Below, one piece after another: positions 17,042 to 25,215 of a DNA stretch of 49,057 bases. The notes beneath the pieces are model-generated. The model ran no database searches, was not told the origin of the DNA, and was given only the letters and a program-made list of their open reading frames with translations. Location: contig CANJBL010000019.1 in NCBI GenBank assembly GCA_947472795.1, positions 1-49,057 on the forward strand, given 5' to 3'. Numbering within the stretch: the stretch's first letter is position 1; the number at the start of each line of letters is the position of its first letter. Origin of the DNA: Fidelibacterota bacterium. Lineage in GTDB: Bacteria > Pseudomonadota > Alphaproteobacteria > Rhodospirillales > Rhodospirillaceae. The position numbers and the translations under genes are program-made.

Positions 17042-17232
17042 CTATTTTAGCGCGCGCCGACGAGCACGCCGAGAACCGGCTGGTCTGCGGTATGCACTTC
17101 CGCCGCGATATCGTCGGCGGTCAAGCTCTGGGGACAGCAGTTGCATTGGAAATGCTGAAAAATACCGTTTTCAAGGCCGAAGTCGATGCCGCCGCCAAGG
17201 AGCTGCGCGCGGCCCATATCGCCAAGGAGTAG
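17042..17232 (+). pseudogene. C-terminal remnant of a second class A acid phosphatase
   Basis: The frame reads ARADEHAENRLVCGMHFRRD, then IVGGQALGTAVALEMLKNTV and a TAG at 17230-17232. ENRLVCGMHFRRD corresponds to the SRX5HX3D motif of the intact phosphatase upstream, with Ser replaced by Asn, and the C-terminal helices align in type (FKAEVDAAAKELRAA). The KX6RP and PSGH motifs are missing, so it is a broken paralogue. A formal ATG at 17017 lies inside the CopB remnant and is not a real start. Confidence 0.7.
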
Positions 17233-17378
17233 GCCAACGGAATCCCCGGGTCTTTCCCTCGGGAGACCCGTCAGCGCCGTCGTTTCCGAAACCGTCATGA
17301 TTAGCTGATCGTGACGGACGCCGGGGGCGACGGCGCTTCTGCTTTTGCGCTATGATCACCGCGCAAGCATGATTGAAC

Positions 17379-18071
17379 ATGGGTGTGGTTTTGAAGATCC
17401 TCCTTGTTGAAGACGACGTCCAGACGGCGCGACATGTCAGCGGTGGCATGGCCGCGGAAGGCTACGACATCGAAGTGGCGGCGACCGGCCAGGACGGACT
17501 GACGCGCGCACTGGGCGGCGGCCACGACGTGGTGATCCTGGATCGCATGCTGCCGGGGCTCGACGGGCTGTCCATCGTCAAGTCCATGCGCGCCGTAGGC
17601 GTGCAGACACCGGTGCTATATCTCACCGCCATGAGCGGCATCCACGACCGCGTTGAGGGACTGGAGGCGGGCGGCGACGATTACCTCATCAAACCGTTTG
17701 CCTTTGTTGAACTGTTGGCACGTGTGCGCGCGCTGGGCCGGCGGTCCGCGGCCAGCCAGGACGAGCAGACCATATTGCAGGCCGGCAGCCTACGGATGGA
17801 CCGCCTGCGCCGCATGGTATGGCGCGACGGAGAGGAAATCGACCTCTTGCCCCAGGAGTTCAAGCTTCTGGAATATCTCATTCGTAATCAGGGCCGGACG
17901 GTGACACGGACCATGCTGCTGGAGAACGTTTGGGATATTCACTTCGACCCACGCACCAGTATTGTGGAAAGTCACATCAGCCGGCTGCGCACAAAACTCA
18001 ATCCGAACGCGCCCAAGGACATCATTCAAACTGTGCGCAATGTCGGTTATGTCCTCCGTGCGACCCGCTAG
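17379..18071 (+). CDS. OmpR-family response regulator
   Basis: About 230 residues. The receiver domain (5-120) has the acidic pair E11-D12-D13, phosphoacceptor D55 in VVILDRMLPG, Thr in LYLTAMSG and Lys in DDYLIKPFAF. A winged-helix output domain follows (about 130-228: LDLLPQEFKLLEYLIRNQG type, SHISRLRTKLNP, IIQTVRNVGYVLRA). The start is uncertain: ATG 17379, GTG 17385 and TTG 17391 (giving the common KILLVEDD opening) are all in frame, and none has a clear ribosome binding site. The kinase gene overlaps its end by 23 bases. Its position after the receptor/phosphatase/CopB debris could mean control of metal or phosphate genes, but the target is not visible. Confidence 0.9.
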   Translation: MGVVLKILLVEDDVQTARHVSGGMAAEGYDIEVAATGQDGLTRALGGGHDVVILDRMLPGLDGLSIVKSMRAVGVQTPVLYLTAMSGIHDRVEGLEAGGDDYLIKPFAFVELLARVRALGRRSAASQDEQTILQAGSLRMDRLRRMVWRDGEEIDLLPQEFKLLEYLIRNQGRTVTRTMLLENVWDIHFDPRTSIVESHISRLRTKLNPNAPKDIIQTVRNVGYVLRATR

Positions 18072-19410
18072 ACTTTTTCGAACGGAAAGTTTCCGCCTCA
18101 CCATCCTGCTAGCCGGACTTTTTGTCGGCGCGGTGCTCCTGCTGACCACGGCGATGTTCTTGGTCACGGAAAGCGCGCTGAACACCGACTTCATCACCTC
18201 GGTGCGCGGAAATATCGGAGCTGTGGACGAAGCTTACCGCAACGAAGGTTTGCCCGAGGCCATTGAAATCGTACTCCAGCTGACGGCGGGGCCGGGCAAC
18301 GATTACTACCTATTGCAGGACGCAAGCGGCGCCCGGCTTGCTGGTAATCTGCCCGCAATGACGCCGGTGTTCGCACTATCCACTGTGCCGCCGCCGCCAG
18401 ACGTGCCTGATCCCAGGAGCCATATGGTGCTCGGTGAAGGCAAGACGCTGCCTGACGGGAGCTATCTCTTTGTAGGCGCCGATAGCCATCAGCTATTGGA
18501 GGCGCGCAGGCATATCCTGATTGCGCTGATTGTCATTACGACCCTTACCATTGCTGTGGCCTTGGCGGGTGGCACTCTCCTCAGTGCCGGCGCGCTGAGG
18601 CGCACCGATGCCATCATTGAAGTCTGCCGAGCTATCGCCGCCGAAGATTGGAATCGCCGCATCGCCGTAAGTTCAGCCGGAACGGAAAGCGACCTGTTGG
18701 CTGCCACCATCAATAAAATGCTCGATAAATTGACGGCACTTATGGAGAACGTGCGCCAAGTTTCCACCGAGATCGCGCATGACCTGCGCATGCCGTTGAC
18801 TCATATGCGCCAGCGTCTGGAGCGAGCCCAAATGGAAGCCCGCACTCCCGCCGAATATGCGCAAGTCATGGAGAGGGCGCTTGCGGATTCCGATAACCTG
18901 TTGTCGATTTTTTCGGCGTTGTTAAGTCTGGCACAGATCGAAGCCGGTATTGGATCCAAAGCAGGCCCCGTCGATCTAACCGGACTTCTAGAGCAGCTCG
19001 CCGAAACTTACCGTCCCGTGGCGGAAGACCACGGACACACGTTGAGCACGGACCTCGCGCCCGGCGTCACGATCGCAGGGGACCGCACATTATTGATGCA
19101 GATGTTCACCAATCTGATCGAAAATGCCATTCGTCATTGTCCCCGGGGCGCTAAGATCGATGTGCGCTTGGCGAAGCAAGGCGAGCACATCGCGGCGGAA
19201 GTAGCCGACACGGGACCTGGTATTCCACAGGCGGAACACGACCGCATCTTTCAGCGCTTTTCGCGGGCCGAAGCCAACCGCCCGGCGACCGGTCACGGAT
19301 TGGGGCTAGCCTTGGTGGCCGCCATTGCGAAGCGACACGGGATTGGCATCACGCTGGGCGACAACGCTCCCGGGTTGGTCGTTCGGCTCAGCCCCTTCCG
19401 CCCGGCTTAA
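18049..19410 (+). CDS. Sensor histidine kinase
   Basis: 453 residues from the ATG at 18049, overlapping the regulator gene. TM1 is about 15-40 (LTILLAGLFVGAVLLLTTAM), then a periplasmic sensor loop of about 110 residues and TM2 about 145-170. HAMP runs about 170-225 and HisKA holds the phosphoacceptor in STEIAHDLRMPLTHMRQRLE. The HATPase has the N box (NLIENAIRH), G1 (DTGPGIPQAEHDRIF) and G2 (GHGLGLALV). All catalytic motifs are present. The partner is the OmpR-type regulator just upstream. The stimulus is unknown; the periplasmic loop is short and not rich in His or Met. Confidence 0.9.
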   Translation: MSSVRPARLFRTESFRLTILLAGLFVGAVLLLTTAMFLVTESALNTDFITSVRGNIGAVDEAYRNEGLPEAIEIVLQLTAGPGNDYYLLQDASGARLAGNLPAMTPVFALSTVPPPPDVPDPRSHMVLGEGKTLPDGSYLFVGADSHQLLEARRHILIALIVITTLTIAVALAGGTLLSAGALRRTDAIIEVCRAIAAEDWNRRIAVSSAGTESDLLAATINKMLDKLTALMENVRQVSTEIAHDLRMPLTHMRQRLERAQMEARTPAEYAQVMERALADSDNLLSIFSALLSLAQIEAGIGSKAGPVDLTGLLEQLAETYRPVAEDHGHTLSTDLAPGVTIAGDRTLLMQMFTNLIENAIRHCPRGAKIDVRLAKQGEHIAAEVADTGPGIPQAEHDRIFQRFSRAEANRPATGHGLGLALVAAIAKRHGIGITLGDNAPGLVVRLSPFRPA

Positions 19411-19567
19411 TCTCCCCTCCGCCCCAATTCCGCCACGGTGTTTCCACGGTACCGCTACAGTGCGGGAATACATATTACCTGTACGGGAAGAATCGGTCTT
19501 CAGGTTGGCAAAACAAAATCCAGGGACGTGCGTTGAATACAGTACGAACAGAATAAGGAGATTCGCC

Positions 19568-19942
19568 ATGAAACGACTGACATTGATTGCCTTGGCCGCG
19601 GGTTCTTTGGCTGGTGTGGCGCTGAGCGCTGCCGTACCGACCTCTGCGATGGCCCAAGGTTTCAGCTTTAGCTTCGATACTGGTAATGTAGCCGCTGCTT
19701 ATAGCGACGGCTATTGGGATCACAATCACCGTTGGCACCGCTGGCACAGTGCCCGTGAAGCACGTGAATACCGTGCCCGCTTCGCGCCGCGCTATTATCA
19801 CATGCCGCGTTATCGCGCTCCCAACATGGGTTGGCGCGACGAGGACCGCGACGGCGTGCCGAACCGCTATGATCGCGACCGTGACGGAGACGGCACCCCC
19901 AATCGCGCCGACCGTCGTCCAGATAATCCGTTCCGCCGCTAA
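19568..19942 (+). CDS. Small exported protein with calcium-binding-type Asp repeats
   Basis: 124 residues; RBS AATAAGGAG before ATG 19568. The signal peptide is residues 1-30 (cleavage after AMA). The middle is rich in His, Trp, Tyr and Arg (DHNHRWHRWHSAREAREYR). The C-terminal part has DEDRDGVPNRYDRDRDGDG followed by TPNRADRRPDNPFRR. This spacing of D-x-D-x-D-G-x-P-N matches thrombospondin type 3-like calcium-binding repeats. It could be a small envelope metal-binding protein. It lies 157 bases after the kinase gene, with its own terminator, so it is probably a separate transcript. Confidence 0.7.
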   Translation: MKRLTLIALAAGSLAGVALSAAVPTSAMAQGFSFSFDTGNVAAAYSDGYWDHNHRWHRWHSAREAREYRARFAPRYYHMPRYRAPNMGWRDEDRDGVPNRYDRDRDGDGTPNRADRRPDNPFRR

Positions 19943-19967
19943 GACCTAGCTTCGTGGAGATGGATGC

Positions 19968-20006
19968 AAAGCCGGTGGCCCACAATGGCCGCCGGCTTTT
20001 GTTTTG
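19968..20006. terminator. Rho-independent terminator
   Basis: AAAGCCGGTGGCC (19968-19980) pairs with GGCCGCCGGCTTT (19986-19998) with one G-T pair, loop CACAA, followed by TTTTGTTTTG. It ends the small exported protein gene and may also stop the minus-strand operon whose last stop is at 20031. Confidence 0.8.
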
Positions 20007-20030
20007 AGCCTGGAAGGTCGCGCGGGCGCC

Positions 20031-21362
20031 TCAGAGCGTTTCTTGAAACTTGACCGGCGCACCCACCGGCTTTTCCAGAACAGCATCGTCGCGCATGGCG
20101 ACATGGCCGCGGATGATAGTGGCAATAGGCCACCCCGTAACATCCATACCGTCAAAGGCCGTCCACCCGGTGCGGCTCGCAATCCACGCATTGGTGATTG
20201 TGCGCTTTGCCTTCAGATCAACGACGGTGAAGTCGGCGTCATATCCTACGGCGATGCGTCCCTTACCGGCGATGCCGAAGATACGCGCGGGGCCTGCCGT
20301 CATAAGATCCACAAAGCGCTGGAGCGTAAGGCGCCCTTCGGCGACATGGTTGAGCATGAGCGGCACGGTGGTCTGCACGCCGGGCAGTCCGGACGGACTG
20401 CGCGGATAGGGCCGGGCCTTTTCTTCAAGCGTATGCGGCGCGTGGTCAGAACCAATGCAGTCCACCACCCCGTCATTGATAGCTTTCCACAAGGCGTCAC
20501 GATGGCGTGCCTCGCGGATCGGCGGGTTCATCTGCGCTAATGTGCCAAGACGTTGATAGCATTCGGGCGCCGCGAGTGTGAGATGCTGCGGCAGCACTTC
20601 TACCGTCGCGATGTCCTTATGCTGAGCCAACAGCGCCATTTCCTCGGCTGTGGTTACATGCAGCACATGAACGCGGCGATGATGCTTGTGCGCCAAAGAC
20701 AGAAGGCGCTGGGTCGAACGAACAGCGGTCTCTACATCACGCCATTCCGGATGCATGGAAACATCGGCGCCACCCGCCACCAGAGCAGCGCGTTCCTGCA
20801 GGCGCATATCATCTTCGCTGTGGACGGTGACGCGGCGCGAGCCAGACTTCAGGACGCGGGCGACATTCTCATCGTCGGCCACCAGCAGCGTGCCGGTCGA
20901 GGACCCCATGAACATCTTGATGCCGCAACAGCCGGGCAGACGCTCCAGGGCATAAAGTTCGTCGGCGTTCTCGGGCGATGCCCCGACATAGAACGCAAAG
21001 TCGGTCCAGCACCGACCCGTGGCACGCGCGATTTTGTCATTGATCGCGGCTTCAGTCGTGGTGGCGGGATCGGTATTGGGCATCTCGAATACGGCGACAA
21101 TGCCGCCGAGCACTGCGCCGCGCGTGCCGCTTTCGAGATCCTCTTTGTGCGTGGGTCCAGGCTCGCGAAAGTGCACCTGCTCGTCGATACACCCCGGCAG
21201 AACCGTGAGGCCCTTGGCATCGAAATGCCGGCCACCAGCATCGCCGTCTATCTTGCCAAGAGTCGCGATCTTGCCGGCACGTACACCGACGTCGAGTTCG
21301 ACCGGGCCGCCGGGCGTGAACACCACACCGCCATGGATCACGAAATCAAAGGTGTCTGTCAT
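20031..21362 (-). CDS. pyrC: Dihydroorotase
   Basis: 443 residues. An amidohydrolase barrel: GCIDEQVHFREPGPTHKED (58-76), carboxylated-Lys region CGIKMFMGSSTG, HSEDD, VHVLHVTTAEE and the catalytic Asp in IGSDHAPHTLEEKARPYP. It interconverts carbamoyl aspartate and dihydroorotate in pyrimidine synthesis. The first metal His of the usual HxH is Gln62 here, as in some bacterial dihydroorotases with IDxQVHFREPG. The start at 21362 overlaps the asparagine synthase stop by four bases, so it is the last gene of that operon. A second dihydroorotase (pyrC/pyrB pair) is not in the window, so hydantoinase-like activity is a weaker alternative. Confidence 0.85.
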   Translation of the reverse strand: MTDTFDFVIHGGVVFTPGGPVELDVGVRAGKIATLGKIDGDAGGRHFDAKGLTVLPGCIDEQVHFREPGPTHKEDLESGTRGAVLGGIVAVFEMPNTDPATTTEAAINDKIARATGRCWTDFAFYVGASPENADELYALERLPGCCGIKMFMGSSTGTLLVADDENVARVLKSGSRRVTVHSEDDMRLQERAALVAGGADVSMHPEWRDVETAVRSTQRLLSLAHKHHRRVHVLHVTTAEEMALLAQHKDIATVEVLPQHLTLAAPECYQRLGTLAQMNPPIREARHRDALWKAINDGVVDCIGSDHAPHTLEEKARPYPRSPSGLPGVQTTVPLMLNHVAEGRLTLQRFVDLMTAGPARIFGIAGKGRIAVGYDADFTVVDLKAKRTITNAWIASRTGWTAFDGMDVTGWPIATIIRGHVAMRDDAVLEKPVGAPVKFQETL

Positions 21363-23125
21363 GATGCATCCGCCAAAGCCGAAAAAACATCGCCGTCCGT
21401 GCGCACGCCAATGATATGGCGTTGGTGCCACAAAGCATAGAACAAGAGTGTCCAGGCTTGAGGGGCATTGCGCGGCGTAACGGCGGCAAAAAGCGCCTCA
21501 ACGCTACCGGGAACGCACAACTCCCGCACACCAGCCTGGCGCGCCACCAGAGCGCCGAGGCGTGAGCCCTGCCCCGCGATCCATTCGGCCACCGGTACGG
21601 TAAATCCACGTTTACGCGCGAAGGCATCCGCTGCGGGGAAGTTCTCGGCCAGCCATTGGCGCAGGAGCCATTTGCCGCGGCGGCCACGAATTTTCTGACG
21701 ATCCGGGAGTGGGAAGGCAAAGGCGGCTACAGCGGGGTCGAGGAATGGGACCCGCCCTTCCACGCCATGAGCCATGAGGCAGCGGTCCACCTTCAGCAGA
21801 AGATCATTGGGCAGCCAACCGGCGCAGTCGATGGCCTGTAACGCCTTTAGACCGTGACCATAGAGTGTAGCGGCTTCGCGCTCGATAGCCTCCATGCCGT
21901 CACGCCAACCGGCAGGTTTTGTGCGCAAGCCGGGAAAGCCCGCGAGGATGTGACGGCGCCAAGGTTTTTTTGCAAAGGGCCAAGACCGCAGGGCCGCGCG
22001 CGTACGCCCGTATCCTGCAAAGAGTTCGTCACCACCCTCACCTGTCAACACGACTTTCACGTCGCGCGCAGCTGCCCTGGCGAGCAGAAACGTCGGCACG
22101 GCGGCATAGTCGATGGTGGGATCGTCGAGAGCGGCGGCGATGGCGGGAAGATGGCTCCAGAAATCGTCTGCGGTAATTTCGATTTCGACATGCCGCGCAC
22201 CGGCGGCCTTGGCAGCGGCCCGCGCCGCACCACGCTCGTCGTGCGTTGCTGTGCCGGGAAACGCTGCCGTGAAGGCTGTAACGGGCTGGCTGTTCAGACG
22301 CGCCATCATGGCAAGAACGGCAGCAGAGTCCGTACCACCCGAAAGGAACATGCCGTAAGGCACATCGGAGCGTTGATGGACAGAAACCGTGTCGTGCCAG
22401 ACGTGATCGAAGGCGGCGATAGCTTCCACTTCGCCGGATGGTCTTGCGGGCTCTTTGGGCACAGCGTACCGCCGCCGCCGCGCCGCTATGCGCCCACGCT
22501 CCACAATCAACGTTTCCCCCGGCGCTACCCGGTAGATCCTGGCGAAGGGTGTTTCATTGCCTGTAGAGAAATTGAACGCCAGCAGTTCGTCCCGCGCGCC
22601 GGCGTTGATCTTCGCCTCGACAACACCAGCGGCAATAAGCGCCTGTGGTTCGGATGCGAAGAAAAACCCCTCAGAGGTTTCCGCGTAGTACAGAGGTTTG
22701 ATGCCGAAGGGATCGCGGGCGAGCAGAAGCCGGCGCCGTACAGAATCGTGAATGGCGATGGCATACATGCCGCGCAGGGCATCGGCAAAGTCCTCACCGT
22801 CGCGCAAATAGACCTGCAGAGGGCTTTCGCAGTCGGAGCCGGTCTTGAAGACAGCACTGGGCATAGCGCCGCGCAAGGCCGGATCATTGTAGATCTCGGC
22901 ATTGGCAACGAGAGTGACCGCATCAGCATTTCCGCCCGAAAGCGGCTGGGACCCATGCGCAAGATCGATGATGGACAGGCGTGTATGCACGAGGGCTACG
23001 CCGTCTTGGATACACTGGCCGTTGCCGTCGGGGCCGCGATGACGAAGCGCTTCGGCCAGCCGCGTCAACATCCGCTGCGCGGGCGGGCGCCCGTCGAGGG
23101 TCATGACCCCGGCAATGCCACACAT
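21359..23125 (-). CDS. asnB: Asparagine synthase (glutamine-hydrolysing)
   Basis: 588 residues. The N-terminal class II glutaminase domain starts MCGIAGVMT with Cys2 as nucleophile, then RHRGPDG, TRLSIIDL and GSDCESPLQVY. The usual NGEIYN is ANAEIYND, with Ala in place of Gly beside the oxyanion-hole Asn. The synthetase domain has the PPi loop LSGGTDSAAV, VVLTGEGGDELFAGYGR, LLKVDRCLMAHGVEGRVPFLD and the C-terminal KWLLRQWL. It makes asparagine or amidates another carboxylate. Placed between glycosyltransferases and pyrC with gaps of only a few bases, it could act on a sugar or peptide in surface polysaccharide synthesis rather than on free aspartate. Confidence 0.85.
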   Translation of the reverse strand: MCGIAGVMTLDGRPPAQRMLTRLAEALRHRGPDGNGQCIQDGVALVHTRLSIIDLAHGSQPLSGGNADAVTLVANAEIYNDPALRGAMPSAVFKTGSDCESPLQVYLRDGEDFADALRGMYAIAIHDSVRRRLLLARDPFGIKPLYYAETSEGFFFASEPQALIAAGVVEAKINAGARDELLAFNFSTGNETPFARIYRVAPGETLIVERGRIAARRRRYAVPKEPARPSGEVEAIAAFDHVWHDTVSVHQRSDVPYGMFLSGGTDSAAVLAMMARLNSQPVTAFTAAFPGTATHDERGAARAAAKAAGARHVEIEITADDFWSHLPAIAAALDDPTIDYAAVPTFLLARAAARDVKVVLTGEGGDELFAGYGRTRAALRSWPFAKKPWRRHILAGFPGLRTKPAGWRDGMEAIEREAATLYGHGLKALQAIDCAGWLPNDLLLKVDRCLMAHGVEGRVPFLDPAVAAFAFPLPDRQKIRGRRGKWLLRQWLAENFPAADAFARKRGFTVPVAEWIAGQGSRLGALVARQAGVRELCVPGSVEALFAAVTPRNAPQAWTLLFYALWHQRHIIGVRTDGDVFSALADAS

Positions 23126-23128
23126 GGT

Positions 23129-24250
23129 CTAGTGAGTCGCGCCGGAGGGAATGCCAAGGAGACTGTCGCCAGGCCTTAAGCTTGCCAGGGTGCGCGGCGC
23201 TTCACCCGCCGCCGGCTTGGCGGTGATGCGCTCCAGCAGACTCATATACTGCGGCCCAACCTTGTCCATGGCGAAGGTCTCGGCGAAGGCGGCCCGGCCA
23301 GCAGCGCCCAGCCGCTTGGCCTGCTCGGGATTTTGCGTCAGGAGTTTGATGGCTTCGGCCATGCTGTTGGCAGCGCTCACCGGCACCAGCATGCCGTTCT
23401 CATTGTGACGGATGAGAAGCCCTGGCCCTAGACTGTCCGCGGCGATGACGGGCGCGCCGCACGCCCACGCCTCTGTGATAGCATCGCCGACATCGTCTTG
23501 TTTGCTGGGATAGACAAAGACATCACAGGCGGAGATGTAGGGCCCGAGTTTATCCTGCCAGCCCAGGAAGCGCACACGCGGCTTCACGCCGCGCTCGTGG
23601 GCGGCGGCTTCAAGAGCCTCGCGGTCGGCACCGTTAACAGCAATCCAGAGGTAATATCCGGAAAGCCGCGCCACGGCATCCAGCAACGTCTCCAAACCAG
23701 CTTTTTGCGTGAGACGCATGGCGGTAAAAATGAGATTTGATGTGGGTGGCGTGAAGACTGCTTTGCGATTGATTGCCTTTTCGGCGATCTCTTCCGGCGT
23801 CATGGGGACGTGAGGCAGGACATGCACCTGCTGCACAGACCAACCAGCGCGCATGGCAGCGTCGGCGCGGGTCTGACTGGGCGTAAAGATGTGATGGCAC
23901 TTGTTCAATAGAAGCTCGTGATCGAACTGCGTGCCGAGCCGAGCAAGATGAATGAAGCCGTCTTTTTTCACATAGGCCGCCACATCCGGGGTCCAGGAGA
24001 TGACAACATCGGGTTCGAAGCGGCGAATGACGGTGTTGATGCGACGCCGGTCCATGAAGGCGAAGCGGCTGGGAAACTCGATGGTGTTACCCTGAATGCC
24101 AAGGGCCTCGAAGTTCTTGGCACGCGCGGGCGGGCCACAGAGAAGCACGCGCTGCTCGACCCCGGCGCGCTTCAGCACACCGGCGAGGCGCTCGGCCTGT
24201 CGTTCGACGCCGCCATACGGCGCGCCACACATGAGATGCAAGACCTTCAA
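23129..24250 (-). CDS. Glycosyltransferase family 4-type
   Basis: 373 residues, GT-B fold. The N-terminal half opens MKVLHLMCGAPYGGVERQAE with a glycine loop for acceptor and nucleotide. The C-terminal half has FLGWQDKLGPYISACDVFVYPS, DDVGDAITEAWACGAPVIAAD and the E-x7-E-like donor site (DAITEAWACG), then ENGMLVPVSAANSMAEAI. It transfers a sugar from a nucleotide donor to a glycan at the cytosolic membrane face. The gene is three bases from asnB and 73 from the GT9 gene, in one operon for lipopolysaccharide or capsule synthesis. Confidence 0.85.
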   Translation of the reverse strand: MKVLHLMCGAPYGGVERQAERLAGVLKRAGVEQRVLLCGPPARAKNFEALGIQGNTIEFPSRFAFMDRRRINTVIRRFEPDVVISWTPDVAAYVKKDGFIHLARLGTQFDHELLLNKCHHIFTPSQTRADAAMRAGWSVQQVHVLPHVPMTPEEIAEKAINRKAVFTPPTSNLIFTAMRLTQKAGLETLLDAVARLSGYYLWIAVNGADREALEAAAHERGVKPRVRFLGWQDKLGPYISACDVFVYPSKQDDVGDAITEAWACGAPVIAADSLGPGLLIRHNENGMLVPVSAANSMAEAIKLLTQNPEQAKRLGAAGRAAFAETFAMDKVGPQYMSLLERITAKPAAGEAPRTLASLRPGDSLLGIPSGATH

Positions 24251-24323
24251 AGCCGCACCCTCTTTGTTGTGCTAAACTTCGCACGCCCGCCGGAAGCGGT
24301 TCAACAGTGCAATTTCAAGGATA

Positions 24324-25208
24324 TCAAGAGCGTGCCAGAAGTTCACGGAAAGCTTCTATGACCGTTACAACTTCCAGGTTGGCAATATCGCGATCCGGCG
24401 CAACCACCGCCCGGCCGCCCCAAGGTCCGTAACGGGCGGGATCCATAGGCCCAAAGATCGAAAGCGCCGGAATGCCGGTGGAGGCGGCCAGGTGCACAAG
24501 GCCGGAATCGTTGCCTATAAACGCACGACACCGGGCTAAAGCTGCATGCACGGTAAGAAGGTCGGCTTCGCCAAAGATCTTCAAGGCATGAGGCAGCGCC
24601 GCAAGAAGAGGTGCGGCGGCCACATCGTCACCGGGCCCGCCGAACAAAGCCACACGCCAGCCGGCGCAAACCCCATCGTCCGCCGTGAGTGCCGCGACGA
24701 GGGCCGCAAAACGCTCGGGAGCCCAGGTCTTGGGCTTTGTCGCCGCGACGGGTGCAATAGCCAGAACGGGTGCTCCATCTGGGATCAAGGTGGCGCCAGC
24801 TATTTGATGGCGTGCATCTGTGGCGAGAAAGGGTGAAGCAACGTCGGACAGCCGCAGAAGTTCGGAAAGATGCCTTACATGGTGCACACCGGCAGCAATC
24901 GGTCCCACTACATAGCGGTTGCGCACCGGCACGATGTAGGAAATGAGGGAGCGGCGCAGATCTACAATGATGTCCCATGTTGTGCCGCGCAGTTGGCGCC
25001 AGAGGGCAAACCAATGGGCATCGAAGGGGCGCTTCTCGAAAGGAATGATACGCTCCAGCCGCGGCGTAGACGCGAAGAGCGAAGCAGCCAGCGGGCCGCA
25101 GACAATGGTGAAGTGGGCATCGGGATAACGCTCGACCAGGTGATGAAGAATGCCTGACGACAGCACCGCATCGCCGATACGAGTGTGGGTGATGAAGAGA
25201 ACCTTCAA
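24324..25208 (-). CDS. Glycosyltransferase family 9 (heptosyltransferase-like)
   Basis: 294 residues from a TTG start at 25208, eight bases after the stop of the preceding glycosyltransferase. No ATG is available near the conserved N terminus KVLFITHTRIGDAVLSSGIL, so the TTG is preferred over a long overlap. Family marks are TRIGDAVLSSG (like RxGD at the start of WaaF/WaaC), IAPVAATKPKTWAPERFAAL and FIGNDSGLVHLAASTGIPALSIFG with PMDPARYGPWG. Such enzymes add heptose or related sugars to lipopolysaccharide core from an ADP-sugar. Operon with two GT4 enzymes. Confidence 0.8.
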   Translation of the reverse strand: MKVLFITHTRIGDAVLSSGILHHLVERYPDAHFTIVCGPLAASLFASTPRLERIIPFEKRPFDAHWFALWRQLRGTTWDIIVDLRRSLISYIVPVRNRYVVGPIAAGVHHVRHLSELLRLSDVASPFLATDARHQIAGATLIPDGAPVLAIAPVAATKPKTWAPERFAALVAALTADDGVCAGWRVALFGGPGDDVAAAPLLAALPHALKIFGEADLLTVHAALARCRAFIGNDSGLVHLAASTGIPALSIFGPMDPARYGPWGGRAVVAPDRDIANLEVVTVIEAFRELLARS

Positions 25209-25215
25209 GCGGAGC

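Noticed and set aside
21854-23179. Long plus-strand open frame of 441 codons
   Set aside because: Shadow of the asparagine synthase gene on the other strand.
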